64,000 nucleotides of DNA from Paraurantiacibacter namhicola (GCF_001687545.1 NZ_CP016545.1:434001-498000); one strand, 5' to 3'; shown: positions 25,679 to 35,832, counted from the stretch's first letter. The notes: a model not told the origin generated them from the letters alone. Translations and numbers: made by a program.

Positions 25679-26061
25679 ATCTAGCCCGCGTGACGAATGA
25701 TTCCCCCATCCAGGCCCCGCGTCTCGACCGGGTCGGCATCGCCCTTTCGGGGCTGTGCGCGCTGCATTGCATTGGCGGCCTGCTGCTGGTGGCCAGCGTT
25801 GGCGCAGGCGGATCGTTCTTCCTCAACCCGCTGTTCCACGAGATTGGTCTGCTGGTGGCCACCGTTATCGCGGGCATCGCCATTGGCCTGGGCGCGATCA
25901 AGCATCGCCGCCGCAAGCCCTTCGTCGTGGCGATGACGGGCCTGTCGTTCATGGGCGGTGCGCTGGCGATGGATCACGGTGTGGAAGAGGCGGTCCTGAC
26001 CGTTATCGGCGTCGTGTTGGTGGCCGCAGGACACTTCCTGAACTTGCGCGGCGCGCGCTAG
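25669..26061 (+). CDS. MerC domain membrane protein
   Basis: Small membrane protein (130 residues) of the MerC family, known for mercuric ion uptake but widely found as an uncharacterised metal-related protein. The signature is [20 protein letters not shown], where the Cys-x2-His-Cys cluster lies in the first helix. Three more hydrophobic helices follow ([30 protein letters not shown] and [10 protein letters not shown]). There is no mer operon here. Two starts are possible, ATG 25669 and GTG 25690; the second leaves the inverted repeat in the leader. Confidence 0.84.
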   Translation: MVTYLARVTNDSPIQAPRLDRVGIALSGLCALHCIGGLLLVASVGAGGSFFLNPLFHEIGLLVATVIAGIAIGLGAIKHRRRKPFVVAMTGLSFMGGALAMDHGVEEAVLTVIGVVLVAAGHFLNLRGAR

Positions 26062-26077
26062 GCTCTATCTGCGGCGC

Positions 26078-27058
26078 ATGTCCGCATCCATTTCCATCAC
26101 CGTCAACGGCGAAACCCGCCGCACTTCCGCATCCACTGTCGCCCAACTGGCGCAGGAAATCGGCCTTGATCCGGCGAAAATTGCCGTGGAGCGCAATGGC
26201 GAGATCGCTCCGCGCTCCCAGCTGGCCGAAACCCAGCTGGCCGATGGCGATACGCTGGAGATCGTGCATTTCGTAGGCGGCGGACAAGGCGACGACAGCT
26301 GGGAAGTGGCTGGCCACACATTCAACTCTCGGCTGATCGTGGGGACGGGCAAGTACAAGGACTTTGCCCAGAACGCGGCTGCCGTGGAGGCAAGCGGCGC
26401 AGAGATCGTGACCGTGGCCGTGCGCCGCGTGAATATCTCAGACCCGGGCCAGCCGGTGCTGATGGATTACATCGACCCGAAGAAGGTCACGTACCTTCCC
26501 AACACCGCAGGCTGCTTCACGGCGGATGAGGCCATCCGCACGCTGCGGCTGGCGCGCGAGGCGGGCGGCTGGGACCTGGTGAAGCTGGAAGTGCTGGGCG
26601 AGGCGCGCACGCTATACCCCGACATGCGCGAGACGCTGAAGGCGACCGAAACGCTGGCCAATGAAGGCTTCAAGCCGATGGTCTATTGCGCGGACGATCC
26701 CATCGCGGCGCAGCAGCTGGAGCAGGCAGGCGCGGTGGCCATCATGCCGCTGGGCGCGCCGATCGGCAGCGGGCTGGGCATCCAGAACCGCGTGACCATC
26801 CGCCTGATCGTGGAGGGTGCGAAAGTGCCCGTGCTGGTCGATGCCGGTGTCGGGACGGCCAGCGACGCGGCCGTTGCCATGGAGCTGGGCTGCGACGGGG
26901 TGCTGATGAACACCGCCATTGCCGAGGCGAAGGACCCGCTGCGCATGGCGCGCGCCATGAAGCTGGCCGTGCAGGCCGGGCGCTACGCTTATCTGTCGGG
27001 ACGCATGGCCACGCGCAAATATGCCGATCCCTCCAGCCCGCTGGCCGGCCTGATCTGA
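26078..27058 (+). CDS. thiG: Fused sulfur carrier ThiS and thiazole synthase ThiG
   Basis: Single polypeptide of 326 residues. Residues 1-66 form a ThiS domain ([11 protein letters not shown] to [11 protein letters not shown]), whose glycine pair is normally the free C-terminus that carries the thiocarboxylate. Residues from about 72 are Thi[15 protein letters not shown], the Schiff-base Lys in DLVKLEVLG, and the phosphate-binding [14 protein letters not shown]. ThiG makes the thiazole of thiamine from deoxyxylulose phosphate. Because the fusion buries the glycine terminus, sulfur delivery must work differently or depend on cleavage. It starts 16 bases after the MerC-like gene. Confidence 0.93.
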   Translation: MSASISITVNGETRRTSASTVAQLAQEIGLDPAKIAVERNGEIAPRSQLAETQLADGDTLEIVHFVGGGQGDDSWEVAGHTFNSRLIVGTGKYKDFAQNAAAVEASGAEIVTVAVRRVNISDPGQPVLMDYIDPKKVTYLPNTAGCFTADEAIRTLRLAREAGGWDLVKLEVLGEARTLYPDMRETLKATETLANEGFKPMVYCADDPIAAQQLEQAGAVAIMPLGAPIGSGLGIQNRVTIRLIVEGAKVPVLVDAGVGTASDAAVAMELGCDGVLMNTAIAEAKDPLRMARAMKLAVQAGRYAYLSGRMATRKYADPSSPLAGLI

Positions 27059-27155
27059 CGGCCGCGCGCATGTGGGCATGCACAAAAGCTTCGCCCCGCG
27101 CACGATTTGTTAACCAAACTCGGTGACATTCTCCCTGTAATCACAGGGGGCTTTC

Positions 27156-27683
27156 ATGGCCGGAACGAAGACTGCATCGCTGACCATTTCGGAACTGCGC
27201 GAATTCGCCAGCTTCACCGAAAGCGAACAGCTGTTCATCGAGCGCAGCCTGGATATCGGGCTGAACCGCGGCGATGCGTTCAAGCGCTGGCAGCGCGAAA
27301 GCGGCGACGGGCGGGCGATCCGCGGACAGTATCTGGCATACCGCGAACTCAAGACGCTGCGTGACTGCGTGCCGTCCGAAAACGCGATCGACGGTGTCGA
27401 GAGCTTCGTTGCCCCGCTGATGCGGATTGCGGCGCAGGATCTCGCCATGGAGCGGATCGACAGCTTCTCCGCCTTTCGCTTCCTCTACGAGCGCCTGCTG
27501 GGCGCGCGGGCACGGCCTTTCCTGCCGGCGATCTTCTGCGGGGCTGCGGCCCTGCCGCAAATCCGCCCCGCGCGGCGCAAGATGCTGCTGCAATCGCTGA
27601 GCGAAGCCGCTGCGACAGCACCCGGCTGGTCCGAGCGCGAGCCATGCTTCTATCCCGAATGGGTGGAGGCCGAAGCGGCCTAA
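27156..27683 (+). CDS. Protein of unknown function
   Basis: A 175-residue, mostly helical, soluble protein with no motif I recognise. The first half is charged with a regular acidic/basic pattern (ESEQLFIERSLDIGLNRGD, KRWQRESGDGRAIRGQYLAY). The second half is more hydrophobic (SFSAFRFLYERLLGARARPF). The start ATG follows an AGGGGG-like ribosome-binding site. It is not clearly in an operon with thiSG (97-base gap), and its stop faces the cupin lipoprotein gene. Confidence 0.68.
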   Translation: MAGTKTASLTISELREFASFTESEQLFIERSLDIGLNRGDAFKRWQRESGDGRAIRGQYLAYRELKTLRDCVPSENAIDGVESFVAPLMRIAAQDLAMERIDSFSAFRFLYERLLGARARPFLPAIFCGAAALPQIRPARRKMLLQSLSEAAATAPGWSEREPCFYPEWVEAEAA

Positions 27684-27702
27684 ACCGGATTCTGGCCAGC
27701 GC

Positions 27703-28089
27703 TTAGCGGCCGTCCGGCTTTTCCTCGACGATCAGGTAGATGACGGGCGTGTCGCCCACATTCACCACTTCATGCCAGGCGGTTCCCTCGCTGCGATAGC
27801 TGGAGCCTGTTTCCAGCCGGACTTCACGCGTGCCGCCGGCATCCGTGATTTGCATGGTCCCGCCGCTCAATGCGTAGCCATAGTGCGGCGGATGATAATG
27901 GCGTTCATGCCCCACACCCGGCGCAAATGTGCATCGCAGCATGCGGTCGCCGGGTGTCTCATGCAGCAATTCGCAGACACGCTCGCCTTCCCAGCCCGCC
28001 TCCAGTGCGGAAAGCAAGGCCGGCTCCGGCGTGCTGGCGCAGCCCGCCAGCAGCAATATCGGGGCGAGCAGGGCGTGCCGGGGCCTCAC
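27703..28089 (-). CDS. Cupin-domain lipoprotein
   Basis: A 128-residue protein with an N-terminal lipoprotein signal (LLAPILLLAGC, lipobox ending at Cys17) and a single cupin domain. The cupin motif 1 histidines appear in GHERHYHPPHYGYALSGG, and motif 2 in GTAWHEVVNVGDTPVIYLI. Metal binding is therefore likely, with unknown substrate. The ATG overlaps the acyl-CoA ligase stop by 4 bases, so it is the downstream partner of that gene. Confidence 0.82.
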   Translation of the reverse strand: MRPRHALLAPILLLAGCASTPEPALLSALEAGWEGERVCELLHETPGDRMLRCTFAPGVGHERHYHPPHYGYALSGGTMQITDAGGTREVRLETGSSYRSEGTAWHEVVNVGDTPVIYLIVEEKPDGR

Positions 28090-29888
28090 CCGCGGTAAAG
28101 CCCGTCCATCCGGCTGGCATAGCGTTCGCGGATCGGGCCGCGGCGGATCTTCATGCTGGGCGTCATCTCACCGTTGTCGATGTCGAACGGCTCGTCCGCG
28201 AAGCAGAACTGGCGGACCTTTTCGATCACCGACAGGTCCTGGTTGGTCCGGTCCACCGCCGCGCGCACGGCGCTGCGGAAGGCTGGCAGGTCCTGCAGCG
28301 CCTTCAGGTTGAATTCCTCGCCGTTCTGGCGCGACCATTCCAGCGCCCAGTCCGCATCGGGCACGATCAGCCCGACGACATAGGGGCGCTTGTCGCCGCT
28401 CACCATCGCCTGCGCGATTTCCGGCTGCAGCGTCAGCATGCCTTCGATCTTCTGCGGGGCGATATTGTCGCCCTTGTCGTTGACGATGATGTCCTTCTTG
28501 CGGTCGGTGATCTGGATGCGGCCCTTATCGTCCAGCAGGCCGATATCTCCGGTATGCAGCCAGCCATCCTTGATCGTGCGATCGGTTTCGGCCTGGTTCT
28601 GCCAGTAGCCCAGCATCACCAGCTCACCGCGCACCAGGATCTCGCCATCCTCGGCGATCTTCACCTCGACGTCCTTCATCGGCGCACCGACGGTTTCCAT
28701 GCGGATACCCACGGCGGGACGGTTACAGCTGACGACAGGCGCGCTTTCGGTCTGGCCATATCCCTGCAGCATGACGAGGCCCATGCTCTCGAAGAAGCTG
28801 CCGACTTCCGGGTTAAGCGGCGCGCCGCCGGAAACGAGCGCCTTCATGCGTCCGCCAAACTTCTCGCGCACCTTCGGGCGCAGGGTCAGGTCCAGCAGCT
28901 TGGCGACAGGCCAGTCGAGCAGGCCGGATTTGCCTGCGCCCTTGCGCTCCGCCATGCCCAGCGCCTGGCCGAGCAGGAAATTGGCAAGTTTGCCCTGCTT
29001 TTCCACCTGCTTGACCATCCGGCCGCGCAGCAATTCGAACAGGCGCGGGACCACCACCATGATGGTGGGGCGCGCTTCCTCGATATTGCTGCCCAGCTTG
29101 TCCAGGCCTTCCGCAAACCAGATTTCCGCGCCCATGCCGATGGGCAGGTAAAGCCCGGCAGTGTGCTCCAGCGCGTGGCTCAGCGGGAGGAAGGACAGGA
29201 AGCGTTCGTCATCCCAGCCGAAATCATTGGCCAGGATATGCGCCGCGCCGTCCACATTGCACAGGATCGCGCCGTGATGCAGCAGCACGCCGCGCGGAGC
29301 GCCGCTGGTGCCGCTGGTGTATATGATGCACGCCGGATCGGTGCGCTGGATTGTCTCTGCGCGCGCCTCGACCGCCTTGCGCGATTCGCCGGCATCGCCC
29401 GCCACGAGGTCGGACCAGACATGGCAGTCGAAGCCGCTGGATTGGCTGCAGTCGAGCGCTTCCATGCCGATCACATGCTCCACGATTCCCGATTGCAGGA
29501 TCGCGGGATGGAGCGGTTTCGACAGCTTCTGGGTCGAAACGATGGCCGCCCGCGCACCGGAGTTCTCCAGGATGTGCAAGTGGTCACGCTCGGTATTGGT
29601 CACATAGGCCGGCACGGTAATGCACCCGGCGGCCATGATCGCAAGGTCTGCGATTGCCCATTCGGGGCGGTTTTCGCTGACCAGCATCACCCGGTCGCCG
29701 TCCTGCAGCCCCATGGCGCGCAGCGCCTCGGCCAGCTGGCAGACCTGCCTTGCGGCCTCGGTCCAGCTTGTCTTTTCCCACTTGCCCGCTTTCTTCGCGG
29801 CCAGGAAAGTCATGTCGCCCCGCTCGTCTGCCCGCTCAAGGAACAGCGACACAAGGTCGGTGGCATTTTCGAAATCGGAAAGCTGCAC
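28086..29888 (-). CDS. Long-chain acyl-CoA synthetase (AMP-dependent ligase)
   Basis: Adenylate-forming enzyme of 600 residues that activates fatty acids to acyl-CoA. The ATP-binding P-loop is IIYTSGTSGAPRGVLLHHG, the A5 motif is LQGYGQTES, and the A7/A8 hinge region WLHTGDIGLLDDKGRIQITDRKKD is complete. The overall plan matches the FAA1-like long-chain group. It has no signal peptide. It leads a short minus-strand unit with the cupin lipoprotein gene. Confidence 0.93.
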   Translation of the reverse strand: MQLSDFENATDLVSLFLERADERGDMTFLAAKKAGKWEKTSWTEAARQVCQLAEALRAMGLQDGDRVMLVSENRPEWAIADLAIMAAGCITVPAYVTNTERDHLHILENSGARAAIVSTQKLSKPLHPAILQSGIVEHVIGMEALDCSQSSGFDCHVWSDLVAGDAGESRKAVEARAETIQRTDPACIIYTSGTSGAPRGVLLHHGAILCNVDGAAHILANDFGWDDERFLSFLPLSHALEHTAGLYLPIGMGAEIWFAEGLDKLGSNIEEARPTIMVVVPRLFELLRGRMVKQVEKQGKLANFLLGQALGMAERKGAGKSGLLDWPVAKLLDLTLRPKVREKFGGRMKALVSGGAPLNPEVGSFFESMGLVMLQGYGQTESAPVVSCNRPAVGIRMETVGAPMKDVEVKIAEDGEILVRGELVMLGYWQNQAETDRTIKDGWLHTGDIGLLDDKGRIQITDRKKDIIVNDKGDNIAPQKIEGMLTLQPEIAQAMVSGDKRPYVVGLIVPDADWALEWSRQNGEEFNLKALQDLPAFRSAVRAAVDRTNQDLSVIEKVRQFCFADEPFDIDNGEMTPSMKIRRGPIRERYASRMDGLYRG

Positions 29889-29973
29889 CCCTGCTGCCTC
29901 CTCTCATAGCTATCGCCGGTTAGTCCGGCTGTCATGGCGCCAAGGCTTAGGCACGCTTGGCTTGGCAGGCAAG

Positions 29974-31698
29974 CTAGTCGGGAATGGCAAGCACGCCCTT
30001 CAGCCGCGGATCGTATGCCCCCACCCAACCATCGGGCGTGCGGATGGCTCCCACGGCGCGGAAGGGCGGGGTGGCGGAGCGCACGTTGGAAAAGCCCATG
30101 GCGGAGAGCTCGGCCATGCGCGGCTCCAGGCTGCTGCCCTCCTCCACGATGACCGTCTCCCTGAAAGTGGTGACCAGCGGCAGGCCCAGCGCATCTTCTA
30201 GCGGCAGGCCGAAGTCGATCACGCCGATGATGCTGCGCGCGACCTGTACCGGGATCGTCGCCCCGCCTGCTGCGCCCACCAGCATGAAGGGCTCGCCATC
30301 GGGTGCATAGATGATCGTCGGCGCCATGGAGCTGCGCGGCCGTTTGCCGCTTTCCACCCGGTTGGCGACGGGCAGGCCATCTGCCTCGGGCGAGAAGCTG
30401 AAATCGGTCAGCTCGTTGTTCAGGAAGAAGCCGCCGGTCATCAGCCCGCTGCCGAACGCCCCTTCGATGGTGGAGGTCCAGCTGGCCATGTTGCCCTCGC
30501 CGTCCACGGCCACGAAGTGCGACGTGCCGTTCTCGGGCGGTTCATCCCCGTCGCCGGCAGGGGCAGGTGCGCCGCGCGGGCTGCCCGGCTCGGCAGAGGC
30601 CAGCGCGCGGCCCGGCTGCAGCAGCAGCGATCGCGCGGCGAGGTAATCGGGTTCGACGAGGCCCGCGACGGGGACGGACACGAAATCGCCATCGCCGGTG
30701 TAAAGCTCGCGGTCGGCGTAGGCGAGGCGCTTGGAATCGACGAACAGCTGCCAGAAGGTCAGCGAATCCGGCCCCATGGCCGCAAGGTCGAAGCGCTCCA
30801 GCTGGCCAAGCATTGCCAGCACCGCGATCCCGCCGGAAGATGGCGGGCCCATGCCGCAGATGCGATACCCGCGATAGGACCCGCAGACGGTCTCACGCTC
30901 CTTCGCGCGGTAGGCCGCGACATCGGCAGCGCTCATGCGCGCTTCGCCCGGAGTGGCTGCGGCGACGGTTTCGGCCAGTGTTTCTGCGCGCGCACCGGTG
31001 TAGAATGCCTGCGCGCCCATCTCCGCCATAGCCTCGAACGTGCCTGCCAGTTCAGGGTTTACGATCAGCGTCCCGACCGGCTTCGGGCTGCCGTCGGCTT
31101 CGAAATAGAGGTTGCGCCCGAAGGCGGAGTTACCGGCCCGTTCGCGGTAGGCGTCCAGCGACATGTAAAGCCGCGGATTGATCCGGAAGCCGTCGCGAGC
31201 GAGCGCAATGGCGGGCTGGAACAGCGTCTTCCAGGGCAGACGGCCGCGCTCGGCATGGGCTTTCGCCGCCAGGGCGATATTGCCGGGGACGCCGACGCTT
31301 TTACCGGTCAGCACCACTTCCCGGTAGCCTATCGGCTTGCCGTCGCTGCCAAGGAACCAGTCCGGCCCGGCGGCCGATGGCGCGGTTTCGCGGCCATCGT
31401 AAGTGGTGACGCTGCCATCCGGCGTGCCCAGCAGCAGGAAGCCGCCGCCGCCGATGCCGCTCGATTGCGGCTCCACCACGGTCAGGGCCAGCATCGTGGC
31501 AATCGCCGCATCGGTGGCGTTGCCGCCCATGCGCAGCATGTCCATCCCCGCTTCCGCCGCGCGCGGATCGGCAGCGGTGACCAGGCCGGTTTGCGATTGC
31601 CCGGCAACAGGCGAAGCGGTGGAGGCCAGCGGCTCCTTCGGCGGGCAGGCGCAGAGCGAGAAGGCGGCGAAAAGCGCGAACAGCGTGCGGATTGTCAT
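29974..31698 (-). CDS. ggt: Gamma-glutamyltransferase, probable lipoprotein
   Basis: Cleaves and transfers the gamma-glutamyl group of glutathione and related peptides in the periplasm. The precursor has 574 residues. By my count the autoprocessing nucleophile is Thr392 in NGTSHFVAVD, giving a large subunit before it and a small one after it. The substrate-site motif GKRPRSSMAPT and the VGAAGG segment are present. The N-terminus (FALFAAFSLCACPP) looks like a lipoprotein signal with lipobox Cys18, so the enzyme may be anchored. It is followed on the same strand by the ligase gene after 85 bases. Confidence 0.93.
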   Translation of the reverse strand: MTIRTLFALFAAFSLCACPPKEPLASTASPVAGQSQTGLVTAADPRAAEAGMDMLRMGGNATDAAIATMLALTVVEPQSSGIGGGGFLLLGTPDGSVTTYDGRETAPSAAGPDWFLGSDGKPIGYREVVLTGKSVGVPGNIALAAKAHAERGRLPWKTLFQPAIALARDGFRINPRLYMSLDAYRERAGNSAFGRNLYFEADGSPKPVGTLIVNPELAGTFEAMAEMGAQAFYTGARAETLAETVAAATPGEARMSAADVAAYRAKERETVCGSYRGYRICGMGPPSSGGIAVLAMLGQLERFDLAAMGPDSLTFWQLFVDSKRLAYADRELYTGDGDFVSVPVAGLVEPDYLAARSLLLQPGRALASAEPGSPRGAPAPAGDGDEPPENGTSHFVAVDGEGNMASWTSTIEGAFGSGLMTGGFFLNNELTDFSFSPEADGLPVANRVESGKRPRSSMAPTIIYAPDGEPFMLVGAAGGATIPVQVARSIIGVIDFGLPLEDALGLPLVTTFRETVIVEEGSSLEPRMAELSAMGFSNVRSATPPFRAVGAIRTPDGWVGAYDPRLKGVLAIPD

Positions 31699-31709
31699 GC
31701 GCTGGGGTG

Positions 31710-32741
31710 CTATTCGCTTCCCACCGCTTCGGCAATGGAGGCAAAGCCGTCCGCGCGCATGAGCCGCTCCAGCCCGCGGGTGATGTAGCGCGCGATGCCG
31801 GGCCCGCGATAGACCGCTGCGCTGTAAAGCTGCACCAGGCTCGCCCCGGCGCGGATCCGCTCCCAGGCATCTTCGGCCGTGGCGATCCCGCCGACGCCAA
31901 CCAGCGGCAGCGTGTCGCCCGCAATCTCGCGGAAGCGGCGAAGCTGGGAAAGCGCCAAAGCCTTCAGCGGCGCACCGGACAGGCCGCCTGCCTCCCCGGC
32001 ATCCGCCGATTGCAGCGATGGGCGCGAGATGGTCGTGTTCGAAACGATCAGGGCCGCGATGCCATTATCGAGCGCGGCCCGCACGATGCGCTCGTGATCG
32101 CCGCTCTCGAGGTCCGGCGCGACTTTCAGGAAGACCGGCGGTGTTTCCGGCTGGCGCGCAGCAGCAATGGCTTCCAGCAGGGCTTCCAGCTCACCCTTCG
32201 CCTGCAGGTTTCGCAAGCCCGGCGTATTGGGAGAGGAGATATTGACCGTAATATAGTCTGCCACGCCGGAGAAGCGCGTGATGCCGGTGACATAGTCTGC
32301 GACGCGGTCCGCCGCATCCTTGTTGGCGCCGACATTGACGCCCAGTACGCCGCTGCCGTCCCGCTTGCGCCGCGCGAGGCGAGCGAAAGCTGCGTCCATC
32401 CCGCCATTGTTGAAGCCCATGCGATTGATGACCGCGCGGTCCTGCACCAGCCGGAACAGGCGCGGCTTCGGATTGCCGGGTTGGGGAAGCGGCGTGATGG
32501 AGCCGATCTCCGCGAAGCCGAAGCCCAGACCCATCAGCGCATCGGGGACTTCGCCATCCTTGTCATAGCCTGCGGCCATGCCGACGGGATTGGGAAACTG
32601 CAGCCCGGCCACTTCTGTCGCGAGCGGCCCAGCCGCGGGCGCGGCCCTGCCGGGCAGGGCCTTCAACCCAGCGATGGAGAGGCGGTGCGCGCGTTCGGGA
32701 TCGAGCGCGAAGATGACGGGCCGGGCCAGCTTGAAGAGCAT
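31710..32741 (-). CDS. pyrD: Dihydroorotate dehydrogenase (quinone), class 2
   Basis: Membrane-associated FMN enzyme of pyrimidine synthesis that reduces quinone. From ATG 32741 the protein has 343 residues and begins MLFKLARPVIFALDPERAHR, the class 2 membrane-binding helix. The core includes FPNPVGMAAGYDKDG, NRMGFNNGG and the catalytic Ser context NISSPNTPGLR, plus VGVGGIATAEDAWERI near the C-terminus. Class 2 enzymes use Ser where class 1 use Cys, as here. ggt begins 11 bases downstream. Confidence 0.96.
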   Translation of the reverse strand: MLFKLARPVIFALDPERAHRLSIAGLKALPGRAAPAAGPLATEVAGLQFPNPVGMAAGYDKDGEVPDALMGLGFGFAEIGSITPLPQPGNPKPRLFRLVQDRAVINRMGFNNGGMDAAFARLARRKRDGSGVLGVNVGANKDAADRVADYVTGITRFSGVADYITVNISSPNTPGLRNLQAKGELEALLEAIAAARQPETPPVFLKVAPDLESGDHERIVRAALDNGIAALIVSNTTISRPSLQSADAGEAGGLSGAPLKALALSQLRRFREIAGDTLPLVGVGGIATAEDAWERIRAGASLVQLYSAAVYRGPGIARYITRGLERLMRADGFASIAEAVGSE

Positions 32742-32867
32742 GGGAAGCGCGCATGGCAAACCGGTGGGCGGCTGTCGACACCTGTCTTTCGCAGAGAAAA
32801 TGCGCAGCAATCGTATGCAGGCACAATGCGTGACGCATTTTTACAATTGTTTATTCCATTTTCGTGC

Positions 32868-32964
32868 AATGACACCGCTGCGACCCGAAGGGCTCTTGGC
32901 GAACGCCATCGAGTTCTCGACTTCCAAGGGGGCGGCTCCGATCTCGGCGCCGCCCCTTTTTTTT
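32868..32964 (+). ncRNA. Putative small RNA or leader attenuator upstream of the SUF operon
   Basis: No gene on the plus strand ends here, yet there is a near-perfect intrinsic terminator at 32928-32964. Upstream are small stems (TCGAG-TT-CTCGA at about 32909-32920 and TGGCG/CGCCA at about 32897-32908). The 5' end is my estimate. Either this is a free-standing small RNA of roughly 100 bases, or the early-ended leader of the SUF transcript, whose regulator gene starts 130 bases on. I do not recognise a known RNA family. Confidence 0.42.
32928..32964 (+). terminator. Strong intrinsic terminator in the pyrD-sufR gap
   Basis: GGGGCGGC (32929-32936) pairs with GCCGCCCC (32949-32956); the loop can itself pair as CCGA-TC-TCGG. 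Eight T follow at 32957-32964. It points away from pyrD, and no plus-strand gene lies before it. Confidence 0.88.
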
Positions 32965-32991
32965 CGCGATAATTGCAGCAATCCTGCGGGA

Positions 32992-33008
32992 TTGAGAGTG
33001 ATTCGCAA
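32992..33008. promoter_or_regulatory. Fur/Irr-like box upstream of the SUF operon
   Basis: TTGAGAGTGATTCGCAA is an imperfect palindrome close to the TGAGAATNATTCTCA-type iron-box. It lies 86 bases before the regulator start, where an iron-responsive repressor or activator could act. The remaining bases of the 352-base gap from 32742 to 33093 show nothing else except an AT-rich stretch at about 32838-32860, a possible promoter for the RNA above. Confidence 0.4.
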
Positions 33009-33093
33009 CAGTCGGTTTTGCTTGAAGGGGGTGGGCGCGCTCCCTAGCTGGAAACCGGAACGAATCACTCCGATTAACCGCCAGGACCCCGCA

Positions 33094-33500
33094 ATGCGCC
33101 TATCCAGCATGGCCGATTATGCCGTCGTCACGATGTGCGCCGCCGCGCGCCATTGTGGCGGATCGCGCGTGTCGGCGGCAGAGCTGGCGGCGGAAACCGG
33201 CCTGCCCGTGCCCACGGTGCAGAAGGTGGTCAGCCTGCTTGGCCGCGCCGGCCTGATCCGCTCCATGCGCGGTGCGGGCGGCGGGCTGCAGCTGGCGCGC
33301 CCGGCGGCGGCGATCAGCGTGGCCGATATCGTGGAAGCGGTGGAAGGCCCCATCGCGCTAACCGCATGCGTGGACGGCGCGGATTGCGCGGTGGACCACA
33401 CCTGCAGCGTGAAGCCGCACTGGCCGGTAATCAACAATGCCCTGCGCGGCGCGCTGGCGGACATCCCGCTGACGCAGCTGGCAGGCGCGAGGGAAATGGC

Positions 33501-33504
<4 letters not shown>
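33094..33504 (+). CDS. Rrf2/IscR family iron-sulfur regulator of the SUF operon
   Basis: Winged-helix repressor of 136 residues that probably senses cluster status. The N-terminal helix-turn-helix includes [21 protein letters not shown] and the wing [11 protein letters not shown]. Three cysteines, Cys92, Cys98 and Cys104 by my count ([14 protein letters not shown]), match the spacing and even the numbers of the cluster ligands in E. coli IscR, with a His just after. It is the first gene of the operon and overlaps sufB by 4 bases, so it likely controls its own transcript. Confidence 0.93.
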
Positions 33505-34981
<1,477 letters not shown>

Positions 34982-34982
<1 letters not shown>

Positions 34983-35284
34983 TGCGACTCTTCATGGGAA
35001 TTGCGCTTCTTTTTGCTTCATTTGCAGCGCATGCAGAAACTCCAGCGCCTTGGTTGATTGATCACCAACGATGCCTGGGTGAGAAGGCGAATGATCAATT
35101 GGCCAAACTGGACAAAAAGCTGAGCAGCAGTGAATCGCGCGCGCTCGCCGAGGTGATCTATTGGGAATGCGCGGTTTGGATGCCGAACGAGATGTTGCCT
35201 GAAGAGAAAATTCAGTTCGTTCATAGACGCAGCCAAGAGTTTGCAAAAAGTCTTCGTTGGCATTCGGCACAAGAAAATGACTGA
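34982..35284 (+). CDS. Small exported protein of unknown function inside the SUF operon
   Basis: A 100-residue protein with a clear signal peptide (MRLFMGIALLFASFAAHAE) and a mature part of about 80 residues with two cysteines (HQRCLGEKAND and IYWECAVW) that could form a disulfide. I recognise no family. The first 120 bases are about 48 percent G+C by my count, lower than the sufB and sufC coding sequence on each side. It starts at the sufB stop and overlaps the DUF559 gene by 8 bases. It looks like a recent insertion that kept translational coupling, but could also be an old, weakly selected gene. Confidence 0.7.
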
Positions 35285-35816
35285 CCGCAAAACCCTCAAC
35301 CTGCGCCCGCCATCCGACGATGCCGAAGCGCCCGCGCTCAAGAAGAAGGGGCGCGGCTGGGAAATCAGCGACAAGCGGCTCGACGCGCTGCATGACCGTG
35401 CGCGCGAGATGAAGCGCTTTGCCTCGCCCGCGCATACGGCGCTGGCCGAACGCTTCGCCAAGGCGGATTTCGGCAAATACACTTTCAAGCGCTTCGCCGT
35501 GGTCGGCAGCGCCATCGTGGACTTCAACTGCCACAACCTCGGCATGGCGATCATTATCGACGACCCCGAGGCTGACCCGACCATTTCCCGGCGCCGCGAC
35601 AAGAGCCTTGAGTCGGTCGGCATCCGCGTGATGCGGATCACGCCCGAGGCCATCCTCGAGCATATGGACGACACGCTCGCCCGGATCGCCGCCGGCATGC
35701 GCATGCGCATCGCCGACAAGGCCGATGCCCGCCGCAAGCACCTCGCCGAAAACCCGCGCCAGAGCCGCCCACGCTATGACCGCGATGGCAATGGCCCGCC
35801 AAGGGGGCGCAGGTGA
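35277..35816 (+). CDS. DUF559 (Vsr-like endonuclease fold) protein
   Basis: Protein of 179 residues with the DUF559 core, related to very-short-patch repair and restriction nucleases. The core is RFAKADFGKYTFKRF, then AVVGSAIVDFNCHNLGMAII with the first acidic residue, and RRRDKSLESVGIRVMRITPEAILEHMDD. The classic acidic motif after the beta strand is weaker than usual (IIIDDPEADPT), so nuclease activity is uncertain. The basic C-terminal tail (RQSRPRYDRDGNGPPRGRR) may bind nucleic acid. Its presence in a SUF operon seems shared by related genomes, from memory; that should be tested. Confidence 0.78.
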   Translation: MTDRKTLNLRPPSDDAEAPALKKKGRGWEISDKRLDALHDRAREMKRFASPAHTALAERFAKADFGKYTFKRFAVVGSAIVDFNCHNLGMAIIIDDPEADPTISRRRDKSLESVGIRVMRITPEAILEHMDDTLARIAAGMRMRIADKADARRKHLAENPRQSRPRYDRDGNGPPRGRR

Positions 35817-35832
35817 CGCGGATAGGTTCACC

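Noticed and set aside
27870-29909. Plus-strand frame of 679 codons over the acyl-CoA ligase gene
   Set aside because: Antisense shadow; the ligase motifs are complete on the other strand.
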